Shown in pieces: positions 36,501 through 46,989 of a DNA stretch of 64,000 nt; the first letter of the stretch is position 1, and every line of letters starts with the position of its first letter. Below the pieces are notes generated by a model. It had not been told where the DNA came from, searched no databases, and saw only the letters and a list, made by a program, of their open reading frames with translations. The position numbers and the translations under genes are program-made. Source of the stretch: Oscheius dolichura. Its lineage: Eukaryota > Nematoda > Chromadorea > Rhabditida > Rhabditidae. The stretch lies in the NCBI GenBank assembly GCA_932521035.1, contig OW051496.1:6448001-6512000 (forward strand). Direction: 5' to 3'.

Positions 36501-36738
36501 GTCACGAAAAGTTGTGATACTTTGTTATTGCTTCACAGTTTATTATTTACTCACCCTTTCTCCTGTTTCCCCACCCCTGGGAGTACATAATTGGCTTATT
36601 CCACACCATTCGCCTGTATCCAGGTCGCATAATAATTGGGTATTTTCCTTAAATATGATATTTGGGAAAGCAAAAGGGGATAATAACCTCAGCATTGCAT
36701 AGGAACGCAATCAAAATTAATAAGTACAATGCCACCAT
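33512..36738 (-). CDS. KIAA0319-like membrane protein with PKD domains
   Basis: Single-pass membrane glycoprotein of the dyslexia-associated KIAA0319/KIAA0319L family. The signal peptide is MVALYLLILIAFLCNAE (36738 down). A Cys-rich N-terminal part follows (CDLDTGEWCGISQLC, GICLCVKGFHRQNDSKECFP). Then come at least four PKD-type beta-sandwich repeats, recognised by VxLDAxGSxDxD, SYxWF and GxYxFxLxVxD patterns (36230-34600). A membrane-proximal Cys cluster (DCKLTCSNHGYCSNISKECV and CDNFW, about 33960-34070) is typical of the family. The TM segment is SSLYFWLLLLAGIVVALVCC (about 33840-33900), and the basic cytosolic tail runs RRRRMTRRAK, YTSLKSDSDQDVEIQR, ending AESEKT at 33512. Exons at 34.1-35.8 kb are much more GC-rich than the rest. 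A TTCCAG acceptor lies 10 nt before the ATG. Confidence 0.85.
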
Positions 36739-36915
36739 AGTGACATAACTGGAATAGGTCGATATGTGAGGGACGCGTCAGTTTGGTTCATGTAAACAAG
36801 GGAAAATGACCCCTGGTGCTTTTGTAAACAATTAAAGAGTACGCATTTTATAACATAATTCAATAACAACAAAATAATAACAACCGGAGGGAACGATATA
36901 AAAATGAAAGCAAAA

Positions 36916-38371
36916 CTACCATTCAACTCGCCGAGGTTTTATTTCTAAACGTCGAAGATTGAACAAAGTTTCAATTTCCGATCTTCCAAGATTTTGAATA
37001 GCCATCTGTACTTCAAACTTGATGAAAGTATCCGAAACAGCCGCCTAAAACTAAACGAATAAAGACGAAAACTGTATAGGCTCATAAACATATCAAGAAA
37101 AAACCTACAAAATCAGTAACAACATCCATTATTTCAGTTATGGTTCCTTGTAGGTCTTTTTCTAAACCTATCTGGCTACCTGTCGCATCTATTAGTGTCG
37201 ATATTAACGTCAGAGCCTAAATGCTTCGTATGATCTTGAAAATAGCAACTGTACCGATGAATGATATTGTTCCTTTGTAATATCACAGAAAATTTTCATC
37301 AACTGTTTCAGAAGAGTTGACGAAACTGTTGGAGATAATGTTCTACTTGCAAGAGCCATTCTATTACCGGATATTCCGGATAGGAGTAATTTTTCTAAAA
37401 CTGGAGCTGCTTCAATCTCGTTTTGGCTAAAATAATAACGTATTAGAAAAAAAGCAACAGTACCTAGCAATATACTCCAAAATTTTTGCTTTTATCTCTT
37501 CTGAATACCAATGTTTTCCTAACCCGTCAATCACAATTTGCATAAACCCGCTTTCAATACAAAAGTAAGCCATCTCCTGTAGTTTCCTAAACTGATAAGT
37601 TATATATAACAACAAACACCATCACTTATAACCAAAAATGCTAGTATTTTGAATAGCTATGCAGACATCCTCAAAAAAACGAGATTCCTTATTTTCCATT
37701 AAAGCTATCAGTAACTGTTCTTGTTCTACAATAGGAAGCGTCATAACCTTGTCACCAGAAGTAAGGATTGATTTTAACATTTTCCAGTCCTTTTTGGAAC
37801 TCTAAAAAATTATAGAGATCGAGAAACAAAACTAACTGGAGCTTTTACAATATTAAAAACACACTCTATTAATTTGTCAGATTCTGGGATATGTAAATTA
37901 AACGATTTATACACTTTGCAAGTTCTATTGTTTTCATTATCAAGCGCAAGATTCTCTAATCTGTAAAAGAAACTTTTGGAGATCCAAGAAACAAACCTCA
38001 GTGGCACTTCTGCTAATGTCACTGTATTCTTCACTTTTACGATTCCATCGATGCTTGAATATAGTAGCTAAAAATATTAAGTGTTTACAAAGACGTTATA
38101 TCGCGTTTGTGGCATTTCACAATTAGAAACAGCGATCATTTATCCGAACCTCTGTAGGTGCCCCCTCATTTGACGGCCAAGGAATAACCTTGCTCGCTAC
38201 AGGTTTCACATCACTCTCATTCTTGTACAAGTCAAGAAAAAATTGACTTCCTAAAAGTATCTTACAAATCAGTAAAAAGAACAAGAACAAACGTTTGCTA
38301 AAAGTGCTATCAGAAGGTTGCCTAACGGCTAAATACAATCCATCACGTAGATCACATCTGAGACTCCTCAT
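36916..38371 (-). CDS. helical-repeat protein, unrecognised
   Basis: Starts MRSLRCDLRDGLYLAV at 38371, one base after a TTTTCAG acceptor, and ends RRLEIKPRRVEW at 36916-36918. About eight short exons are readable, for example LENLALDNENNRTCKVYKSF, QLLIALMENKESRFFEDVCI, AYFCIESGFMQIVIDGLGK and ALTLISTLIDATGSQIGLEK. The alternating hydrophobic helices suggest a HEAT/ARM-type solenoid. The N-terminal block weakly recalls neurochondrin, but I am not confident of that. It lies 178 bp upstream of the KIAA0319-like gene on the same strand. Confidence 0.6.
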
Positions 38372-39294
38372 TCTGAAAAGAAAACAATGAACTTTTGTGA
38401 GTGAGCAAGTAAAGCACGTTTTTTCCCTAACAAACACTGAGAAAGGATTGCCGCATGGTTATATAATAAGAAGAGGCGCGCACAATTTGTGTAAACGAAG
38501 TGGATTTTAGTGGAGTTTCAAGATAATATGAGAAAAGGTGAATTTTTCAAGTAGAAAAAGGAGGTTATCTAGTAAAACTATCGAGAAAATAGTTCTGACA
38601 ATGCTTGTCTTTTCCCCTTGTGTTCATTATTCGGTGGGTTGCTTTTTATGCAGCACCTAGAAAACAATTATAGTGTAGGCACTGCTAATTTGCTACCACA
38701 TTGTTATTTGTCTAGAAAGCTAATTCAAAGAAAACATTGAAATGATCTGGAAGTAAAAATAGAAACGCGAAGCAGAAGCAAGCAAATGTTGAGCAAATCT
38801 AGAAGCACTGTCGTGAAATAACGTTCTCCGCTGCGCCTGGAAAGGACTACCTCTGTAAAGTGAAGACTCACAATTGAATGACAATGAAGAGTTTCTATTC
38901 AGTGTCCTTTGCTGTCTATATATTTGTTTGTTTGTTATTCAAGATCAGTGAGAGTATACCTATCTGACTCCTCCACTGTTGTCACTTTTATGAGTCTCTT
39001 CCATTCATCCCAAATTGGTTTCCATGGAATTGGGCCCGTATTTTGCCAGTACTAATGATCACGAGGAATAAATCATCTTTATTTTCTCAGAAGTTCTCAA
39101 GATAGCCGGTGTCTCAAATGAGGCGTATAACTAATGAAGGGGTGGATTCCAGAATCTTTGGCATAAATTGTTCTCTGTTGAGCCACCTGATGTTGCTGCC
39201 AAGGAGCTCTTTGAACAACTATCATAGCCCTCTAGGGGTTACTCGTTTTTCAACCCTCGCCAACATTCTGTTGATCTCCAACCGTTTTTAGAGA
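38372..39294. other. intergenic; one possible signal-peptide exon
   Basis: Mostly AT-rich sequence without coding signal. At 38880-38950 (+) a frame reads MTMKSFYSVSFAVYIFVCLL then FKI, which looks like a signal peptide followed by a GTGAGA donor. A following exon is not established. Confidence 0.35.
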
Positions 39295-41060
39295 ATGCTC
39301 GTCCTTCTCCTGTTGGCCATACTCTCTTTGGGATCCTCAGCTCAAGAAGCTGACTACGATAGGGCTCTGATGTTCCTGAAATCATTGAGGTCCTCCAGAC
39401 CAATGGTGAGTGTTGAATCATTTTCAGCACCGGAATAGGGCTATTTCTTCTATATATAGTCTGTTTCAAATTGAAATGTCTCGGCCACTCCTTTTTTTTA
39501 AAGGTTAAATAAGTGACAGATCGGGCATTTCCCCCGTCTAGATGGTCCAACCTCAACGTTTTGCATGCATTTTTATGCATTTTTATACGGATTTCACACA
39601 TATCATCATTGTTTTTCTCATTGCATTTGCTTTCTTGAATTATTATCTACCCAAAAAACATAAAGAGAGACGAAATCTATGTCAAATCCAATTATCGAAA
39701 ATTTTGTGAGAAATCGAACTCGAAAAATTTGAAGGTCTGAATTGCGCGGGAAAAGTTTTTCCATTTGAAACAGACTATATATACCGTAAAACCTCTATTA
39801 GAACCCCATGTGGTTGTATATTTCGATACCTTCGCGAAGGGGTGGTTTTATTAGAGGGTGTGCCTTTATATTCCGATGGATTTTTTCGGGATTGCCGGTT
39901 TAAAAAAAAAATACGATTTTTCTCAATTTTTCCCATTTTTATCACCTTTCATTATCCTATTTTTCAAATAATTTTCGGCGTTTACTCATTTTTGGCCGGG
40001 ATTCGATTACAGACGTTTTATTTAGTCCGTTTCCAACGCCTACTTCAGAACGTTTGGTGTTGTTTTCTACTTTCTGTGATATCCCAAAAGGAGTTACCGC
40101 GAAATACTCGGATTTCCCCGTGAAAATGCTGTAGTGGAGATGCGCCCCACTATAACCGCGGAACAATCGTTGGAAACAGAATGCAGAGCCTCACACATTT
40201 GTTAGATACTAACCAGGGAACCTGCGAGGTTGGCATCAGATCCAAAGACGCCACCTATTACGCTGTGTTCACCCCCCTTTGAAACCCCTTTTAAACAAAT
40301 TTTGGGCTGCTGAGCACATGGATCATATGTGTGTCCCTGCGCTCAGCAGCTGAAAATTTGTGTCTATGGTTTCAAAGGGTGCTGTACACAACGTAACGTC
40401 TCTTGATCCGGTGCCAACCTGGCGGTTTTCCCAGGTAAGAGGAAACCCATTGACAGCCATATTACGGTGATAGCCTCAGGAAAATGATAACATTTGTTTG
40501 TTATAATTGAAAAAAGATGAAAAAACGCCGAAAAACTGCTTGTAATCCGCGATTCCGGAAATTGGCCGGAAGATGGGGGTGTATTGGAGGTGGGGTTCTA
40601 TTAGAGGGTGGGGCTTTATATTTCCATTGTGCTCTGAGAGGGGGGTTCTAATAGAGGGTGGGATCCTATTAGAGGTGGGGTTGTAATAGAGGTTTTACGG
40701 CATATATATATAGAGAGAGAAAGGTGTGGGCACTGACCAAAAGTGAACATTTATTCCAGTCTTCAACATTAGAAAGACACCTTTCAGAAGCCACGTTTTC
40801 CTATATTTACCGAACCAGCTGTAAGAAGACTTCAAAGATGGAATTCACTAGACTGGAATTAATGTTTCACTTGCAATAAATCATGGTTTATCCTATTTAT
40901 AACTCTGTAGAGGTGACTGGAACTCTGGAACGTTTCATACAGTGACAAAATTTTGAAGAAATTATAAAAGAAGCCAATAGAAGTGTTTTAGGAACTGCGC
41001 TTTCTGATGTTCAGCGAGCCGACAGTAAGAAGACTTCAAAAATGGAACTCCATTGGCTAA
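39295..41060 (+). CDS. small secreted peptide precursor with two alternative last exons
   Basis: Exon 1 (39295-39405) encodes a signal peptide (MLVLLLLAILSLGSSAQ) and EADYDRALMFLKSLRSSRPM. It follows a GTTTTTAG acceptor and ends in a GTGAGT donor in phase 0. Two phase-0 terminal exons are available. Exon 2a (40788-40862) reads KPRFPIFTEPAVRRLQRWNS then LDWN, stop. Exon 2b (40992-41060) reads ELRFLMFSEPTVRRLQKWNS then IG, stop. The two share the pattern RF-x-x-F-[ST]-E-P-x-V-R-R-L-Q-[RK]-W-N-S. Each is followed at once by its own AATAAA (40875 and 41083). Predicted precursors are 61 and 59 residues. The Arg-Arg pair could be a processing site. No known family; a neuropeptide or hormone-like precursor is inference. 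Confidence 0.7.
39458..39776. mobile_element. MITE, family A copy 1 (319 bp) in intron 1 of the peptide gene
   Basis: Terminal inverted repeats AGTCTGTTTCAAAT / ATTTGAAACAGACT, flanked on both sides by TATATA, which fits TA target duplication. The interior is non-coding. It aligns over most of its length with 46524-46829. Confidence 0.85.
39784..40700. mobile_element. 917-bp non-autonomous DNA element with inverted ends
   Basis: Ends are CCGTAAAACCTCTATTAGAA + CCCC on the left and, reversed, CCGTAAAACCTCTATTACAA + CCCC on the right: one mismatch in 24. Sub-terminal copies of TCTATTAGAGGGTG-like sequence recur at both ends. TATA-rich DNA flanks it. No transposase frame inside. It starts 8 bp after the family A MITE ends. 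Confidence 0.8.
40875..40880 (+). terminator. poly(A) signal of alternative exon 2a
   Basis: AATAAA 12 nt after the exon 2a stop codon. Confidence 0.65.
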
Positions 41061-41082
41061 AAGTAAATTCGGATCTGCATCT

Positions 41083-41088
41083 AATAAA
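41083..41088 (+). terminator. poly(A) signal of alternative exon 2b
   Basis: AATAAA 22 nt after the exon 2b stop codon. Confidence 0.65.
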
Positions 41089-42151
41089 GCGTTTCATCTC
41101 TTTTTTTTCACCCCTTTTATGTTCGCCCAAAATGGGGGTCCATCATAGCCGCCGGCTGAGCTGTCACGTGTGCGGCGTGTCTCGCGTAGCGGCTGCCAAT
41201 TAGAAGAGCAACCTTCCTCCCGAAATATGGGAACCAGTGGTAGTTCCCTGAAAGCGTTGATAACCGTTGAAGGGCTAACTCCGTCTGCTTGATTCAGTGG
41301 ACGTTTGGGAGACCGCTGTCACCCACAAAGGAAAAAGCCCTTCTAACATATCGACACAACTCGTCTACCCAGCGCTGAATTTTTGGGTGAGTCTATCGAA
41401 TGTTATGATGGCATGTCGTGTGTACTGCGGGGGGCAAAGAACACTGACCGGGCTGCCCTTCATTTCACGCAGAGATCCTCGCTGCCATGTTCAATGTCTT
41501 TTTTCGAGCATTTCTGGTTGTTTTGGCGATGTTTCCACCAGTTTGTCTCCTTTTCCGTCTACCCCAAATAAACAACTTGAAATACATGAAATTATGGATA
41601 CACACCAACGAGGAGTTAAAAAAATAATAGTCTTGGTAAACTAATCTAATTGCGCTGCTATTACGATCTATAAACGCTGTCGTTTGTTTTACCATTCTCG
41701 AATACGAATCGAGACAAAATATCCCGACCCAGGGGAATGCACTGCAGCGCAGCTGACAACCCTTCAAGCCAGAATTGACATCTTATCCCTTTTTATATGG
41801 CTGAGCAGAGACAAATTGAACCCATTGTCGTCATCTTATTATGTTTCGTATATTGTCTTCTTTACGATAACAATTATAATTATTTTTCCATCCGCTTTCC
41901 AACTTTGAAGAAGACTTTTATATATTTCATGTGGGAAAGAGGGCCATTGACGCGTCTTCTTCCTCTTTTCCGCGAATGTATGCGAATCTCTTTATTGAAA
42001 TTCGATCGGCATCCTCTAAATGATACAGACAGAAAAACATTAGCTGGAAAGAGATCAAAACATTGGCAAACATTTGAAAAAATAGATAAATTGTCGACTT
42101 GCGGTTTCACGACAACAATTCTAGTCAACAGGCGAATCACACTTTCAGAGC
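41089..42151. other. intergenic, no gene supported
   Basis: Short overlapping open frames only. A TTTCAG acceptor lies 5 nt before the PAF acetylhydrolase ATG. Confidence 0.4.
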
Positions 42152-43601
42152 ATGGGAATAGGATGGTCGACCAACGACCGCCGCCAGCTTCTGCCTCTTG
42201 TCGGCTCCGGATCGTATCGTACCGGCTGCGTCGACCTGATGATTTCGGATGCGGGTGAAGGAGACCCGGGAATATTCGTCCGTCTATTTTACCCCGTCGA
42301 CTACGAGGTAGGACTATCTATCTTGTCTGAAATAGAGTTTACAGCAGGAAGGAAGGGTTCCGCTGCCGGAGAGCCATCCAATCTGGGTGCCCAGGAAAGA
42401 ATACCTGGGCGGACTGGCCACCTTCCTAAAACAGTCGCCGTCGAAGATACAGTTCTTCTCCGATTGGATCATCGGCGAGAAGAGGATGGCCGCCGTACTG
42501 GAGGCCCCGCTGGCCGGCACATCCGGACAACTTCACACCTCGGCGTCCCTTCCGGCCATGACTGCCTCGCGGACGACGCTGCCGACGTCAAGGAGCGTCT
42601 CTGCCGGCCTGGGAAGTTTTCCTGTTTTGATCTTCTCGCATGGTCTCGGAGGAAGTCGCTTCATGTATTCCACCTTCTGTGCCTCGATGGCTGCCTATGG
42701 TTATGTTGTAGCTGCTATAGAGCATAGAGACTACTCGGCTTGTTGGACCTATAAACTGCAACTGGAGCCGGTCACTGGACAGCAGAGAGAACGCCCCATC
42801 CACATGCGCATTCTCCACCACGACAACAATTTCAAAGTTCGGAACCAGCAGCTGGGAAAGAGGGTCTCGGAATGTGTCAAGGCTTTGCACGTCCTCGAGG
42901 AAATCAATCTGGGAACACTCAAGCTGGACACCATACTCGTTGGAAGACACTTCGACTGGAGTATTTTTAAAGGACGGCTGAATTTAGCACGAACCGCCGT
43001 GGCCGGTCACTCATTTGGTGGAGCAACTGCCTTGGCTGCCACGGCCTTCTCAACGGATTTCCAAGTAATTATTATTTGAAATAGATATGGAAACAGTTCA
43101 GGCTGCCATCGTTTTGGATGGATGGATGTTTCCTCTGGATTCTGATCATTTTGCTCGGGCAGCCCAGCCCTCACTTTTTATCAATGCTGGTCGCTGGCAA
43201 TGGAAAGAAAATTTAGACAGCATGAAGAAGTTTAGCAGCGAAGAAGCCGAACGAATCCATTTTACTATTGGGTAACTTAATCAAATTCCGAACAAGGAGC
43301 TATTTAGTGATGCGGTACATCAATCGTTCTCGGACTTCAGCTTTTTGACTTCGCCATTCGTAGCAAGAAGACTAGGAATTCTAGGAAATCATCCTCCACA
43401 ATATGTGATGGAAGCCGTCATCGAGACGACAGTTACCTTTCTAAGACGGTAAGGAAAAACGCTAACGGCAATATAATCGTTCCTTTTAGCGTTCATGAAA
43501 ACGAGCTTGCTGTGTTTTCGCTGAAGAAATTGGCACAAGAAAAATTTGGTGCATTGTTAGCGCATGAGTTTGGCCCTCGAGATGAGGAAAGCCATAACTA
43601 G
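42152..43601 (+). CDS. platelet-activating factor acetylhydrolase (PAFAH2/PLA2G7 family)
   Basis: Serine phospholipase that removes the sn-2 acetyl or oxidised acyl chain of PAF-like phospholipids. Five exons: 42152-42307, 42345-43064, 43102-43271, 43308-43448 and 43490-43601 (introns 36-41 nt, all in phase); about 432 residues. Family marks: the opening LPLVGSGSYRTGCVDLM; IFVRLFYP; FPVLIFSHGLGGSR (oxyanion region); AIEHRD; nucleophile elbow GHSFGGA; LDGWMFPL with the catalytic Asp region; and HQSFSDFSFLT with the catalytic His. No signal peptide, so the intracellular PAFAH2 type is more likely. AATAAA at 43636-43641. GC-rich in exon 1 and early exon 2, then AT-rich. Confidence 0.93.
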
Positions 43602-43635
43602 GAAGTAATAATATATGGGTTAAAACGAGTTCTCG

Positions 43636-43641
43636 AATAAA
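43636..43641 (+). terminator. poly(A) signal of PAF acetylhydrolase
   Basis: AATAAA 34 nt past the stop codon, 66 bp before the convergent CLCC1-like stop. Confidence 0.6.
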
Positions 43642-43706
43642 CATATCATTTTTCTATTTACAATCCGTAAGAAATATACCCGAAAAAAATACGACAGTCC
43701 AATAGT

Positions 43707-45290
43707 TTAAAAATCATCTCGTCCCCGGTTAATACTGCGATCTCTTCTTTTCGATTCGTTTGATGATTCCATAGATGCGCCGTCAGATTCAGACTCTTCT
43801 CTGGGCTTCAACGTCAGCTTTTCGCGTCTTTTTCTTTCCTGTAGCCGTCGAATTCTGAAGCTAATAAAAAACTGCAACTACTTTTTTAATCCATTACTAA
43901 CCTCTCTGGTGTTCTTTGTGTCACATTATGAAACGTTTCGGTGGTTCCTTTAATTGGCGCGGGATGGTCTACAAATATTAAAGCTACAAAAAAACATGCA
44001 GGCTTACCTTTAGAGGGTAATGCTACAGAATGTATTGGTGCATGTTCACTGCTGGTTAACCCATGTACCACTGTGCTACAGACATTTCCAAGCAGTGTAA
44101 TCACTGAAACGAGGACGCGTTTGTGATTTTATAAATCTTACTCAGTGGCTCAATAGTGAATACTGGAGTACTAATTCTGACAAAAAGTAAGATCTAAATA
44201 TAGTAATATAAATCATATAAAGCCATACCATAGATGTGAATACTAATATAAGATATGGCAGAGGTATGCCTTCGCATAAGCCACGATAAAATTTGTTCAA
44301 ATGTGGGCCAAGAGTTGAGAGCCAACCGAAAAGACCGTTTGATAACACATCGGAAAACACATCAAGTAGAGAAATTTCAGAAACGATCGATACTGTCTGC
44401 GACTGAAAAAAATGATAGTATAACAATGAGTAAAGCCAACTTCAATAAATTTCAAACATGAGGACTTTTTCCTAAGGGTTACTAAGCCTGATAAGAAGTC
44501 CAAGCCTTGTTCTATAAGACCAGCAGGAGCACATGCATCTCCTTTCATTTCCGTAGCGGCCGCAAGACGTGCAGCAATTTTTTCCTGGAAATTCTAATAC
44601 AAAAAGAGGTGAAAAAATACCTGATACATTCGATTATACGTGGTTATCATAGATAGGAAAATTATAACTGTCAAGACGGACAGCCAAAACGATCGTGTTC
44701 TAATAAGCTATGCATTTTTACAATATCATACTTACGTCATAATACTCCGAAGTACAAAGAAAATAGCTGGAGGAAGAACAGCCATATTACACATTACGAT
44801 CCACGGCCATAAAAAGGTAAATACTGATTCAATAAACGTAGTGTCATCTTCGGGTAGCTAAATTCGTAAGTGGGTTCAGTACATTAAAATCCTTACCACT
44901 TCTATCATATTGTGCAACGCACTCCGAACTAATTCTCTTTTTGAAAGTTCACTATCCATAGTTTCGGATACCAAGTAATCAGATATTACGGCCATACTGT
45001 AGGAAGAGAGGGAAAGCTTAGCTTTCCTAGTAAAAAAAACTTTTTGTGACGGATCCACATTAATTTTTTGAAAAATCCGCCTTAGGATTAAACGCAATGA
45101 TGGATCATCTGAACAGCTTTCGAACTAAAAATAATAGAAACTAATAAAATATTCTTACTATTTGGCATTGTTCTTTAGCGAGGGAAGAGTCTAATTGTTT
45201 CTGGGGAGAAGGGTCATTTGGATCCACCCAATCTTCTTCTACGAGACAATACAGTGGGAGGAACATCACAGTCAAACAAAGTAATTTCAT
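43707..45290 (-). CDS. CLCC1-like ER anion channel (chloride channel CLIC-like 1)
   Basis: ER membrane protein linked to Cl- conductance and ER homeostasis. It starts MKLLCLTVMFLPLYCLVEED directly after a TTCTAG acceptor (45290) and ends SINRGRDDF at 43707. Exons include 45290-45159, 45124-44897 and about 44860-44738, and at least four more. Order: signal peptide; EDWVDPNDP (the family's N-terminal DDWIDPTD-type motif); luminal helical part (RLILRRIFQKINVD); TM1 (FTFLWPWIVMCNMAVLPPAI); TM2 (SFWLSVLTVIIFLSMITT) followed by YNRMYQNFQEKIAARLA; luminal GDACAPAGL; LKxxxHLNKFYRGLCEGIP before TM3 (PLPYLILVFTSMVWL); then a charged tail (RIRRLQERKRREKLTLKPRE). Similarity to vertebrate CLCC1 is modest but runs through the whole order. 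Confidence 0.75.
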
Positions 45291-45569
45291 CTAGAAATGA
45301 TTACTATAATATTTGTAATAAAATGACATTGAAGACAATATGCATCAAAGCATCATATAGAGTCTATATTATGGACCGATGGGAAAATCTACATAATTTT
45401 TGATGAATTTGTTTTTTATCGTTTTTCCTTGTAGCATATTTTCAAATTTTTAGTGTAATAGATAGGAATGATTATTGATACATAGCAATGAAAGGGCTCA
45501 TAAATAAATTTCCAAAAATTTTTATAATATAATTAAATAATAGGGTCTACATAATCTTCGAAAATAATA

Positions 45570-46989
45570 TTATCTTCGAAAACGGACAATCCACATCGCT
45601 ATTGTTACAGCACATAAAGAATACCTGCAAAAATTTACTGAAAACTTCGAACCTTACCATGTGAGAAGATAAGAAAGATGCTCATTTCTTATTGAAATGT
45701 TTGTTTGCCCTCCAATAGGACCATTAGGTAGGGTAGACTCTAGAAAAAAACAGGAAAAGGTATAATTATCTGATACCATAAACAGCTTCTACATAAACTG
45801 GAGCAGCACCGCATTGTCGAGCCATTTGCTCAAAATCTTTGTAGAACCAAACACCTTGCTCGGGAATATTCCTTCCAACAAACTGTGGCCTCTGTGATCT
45901 ACCCTTTACATAGAATAATAGAAACACACCTTTTCGCTTTTTCTAACAATCGCTTCAAAGGAGACCATTCCTCGCGGTTCGTCATAAATGCGAGATTTTC
46001 TAGTAATCTTATGAGCGGGAACCCAACCGCGATTTACCATGATAATCATACTGTAAACAGGTAATTTTTAAAACAGTAACAGCTTACTCTGTTCCATATA
46101 GCTTGAAAGGTGTAATCACATGACCGCCATGACTCGATAAATCGTTTTGAGAAAGTAATGAGCCAGCATCTTTTTGAGAGTGACCCTTGTCAAACCGGCC
46201 TCTTGGAGTGATGACAAACTCGCGGTCGTGAATAAATTCCCCTTTGATACGAACACGTTGATATTCTAATTTATCAACAACAGAAAGGCTGTAATAACGA
46301 ATATGACAAAGCAAAATAAACTGCTTACTTATGTATTGGAAAATCTATAGCCTTCTCGGAAAGTCTGGATTCTAAACTGTCTATCAACTTTAGCTTCCAC
46401 TGAAGACGATAAACTTGCCAACAGCCTAGAGAAAAAGCAATTGCTGGCACTACCTGAATGCTCAAAAAGACGTTACAAAGCAATCCAGAATAATCCTTTT
46501 ATTTGCAAAAAATCAACTGATATAGTCCATTTCAAATGCAAAAAACTCAAAATTGAATTTTTTAAAGGAAAAGTCGAATCTAGGTCGAGCATTTTCCCGT
46601 CTAGATGGCCCAACCTCAAAGTTTGGCATGCATTTTTATGCGGATTTTACATATGTTGTCATCGTTTTTATTAATGCTTTTGCTTATTCGTAGTATAAGC
46701 TACCCAAAAAACATAAAAATAGCTGGAATCTATGTCAAATCCAATTATCGAAAAATTTGCAAGAAATTGAACTTGAAAAATTTGAAGGTCTGAACTGCGT
46801 GGGAAAAGTTTTTCCATTTGAAACAGACTATACCAAGAAACAACTCACCAATAAGGCAACAGAGCCCGCACTCCATTGAATAGATTTCTTCTTTTGTTTT
46901 GATCCTTTCTCCAACCCTAACTTCAATACATTTTTATTTTTTCTCTCGTTTTCACTAGGTACTTTATCCAAATTTAAAATATTTACATT
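45570..46989 (-). CDS. surf1: SURF1, cytochrome c oxidase assembly factor; first exon not found
   Basis: Mitochondrial inner-membrane protein needed for complex IV assembly. Exons: 46989-46849, 46453-46329, 46288-46088, 46050-45930, 45891-45777, 45739-45658 and 45624-45570, all joining in phase. TM1 spans [20 protein letters not shown] then [14 protein letters not shown]; the loop holds [16 protein letters not shown] and [13 protein letters not shown]; then [19 protein letters not shown] and [20 protein letters not shown]2 is [17 protein letters not shown]. This is the family plan end to end. No ATG is in frame in the first exon found, so a short exon with the mitochondrial presequence must lie upstream (past 46989). 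The 395-nt first intron holds a MITE. Confidence 0.93.
46524..46829. mobile_element. MITE, family A copy 2 (306 bp) in a SURF1 intron
   Basis: Ends AGTCCATTTCAAAT / ATTTGAAACAGACT with TAT/ATA flanks. Shares long blocks with 39458-39776, for example CCGTCTAGATGG, GCATGCATTTTTATG, CCCAAAAAACATAAA and TCAAATCCAATTATCG. Confidence 0.85.

Noticed and set aside
40758-40862. Alternative acceptor at TTATTCCAG giving a different peptide (SSTLERHLSEATFSYIY)
   Set aside because: That frame is not conserved in the duplicate exon 2b, whereas the KPRF frame is; kept only as a minor splice option.
46850-46876. SURF1 starting at [10 protein letters not shown] in another frame
   Set aside because: The acceptor at 46454 in the other frame gives [16 protein letters not shown], which matches SURF1 TM1 much better.
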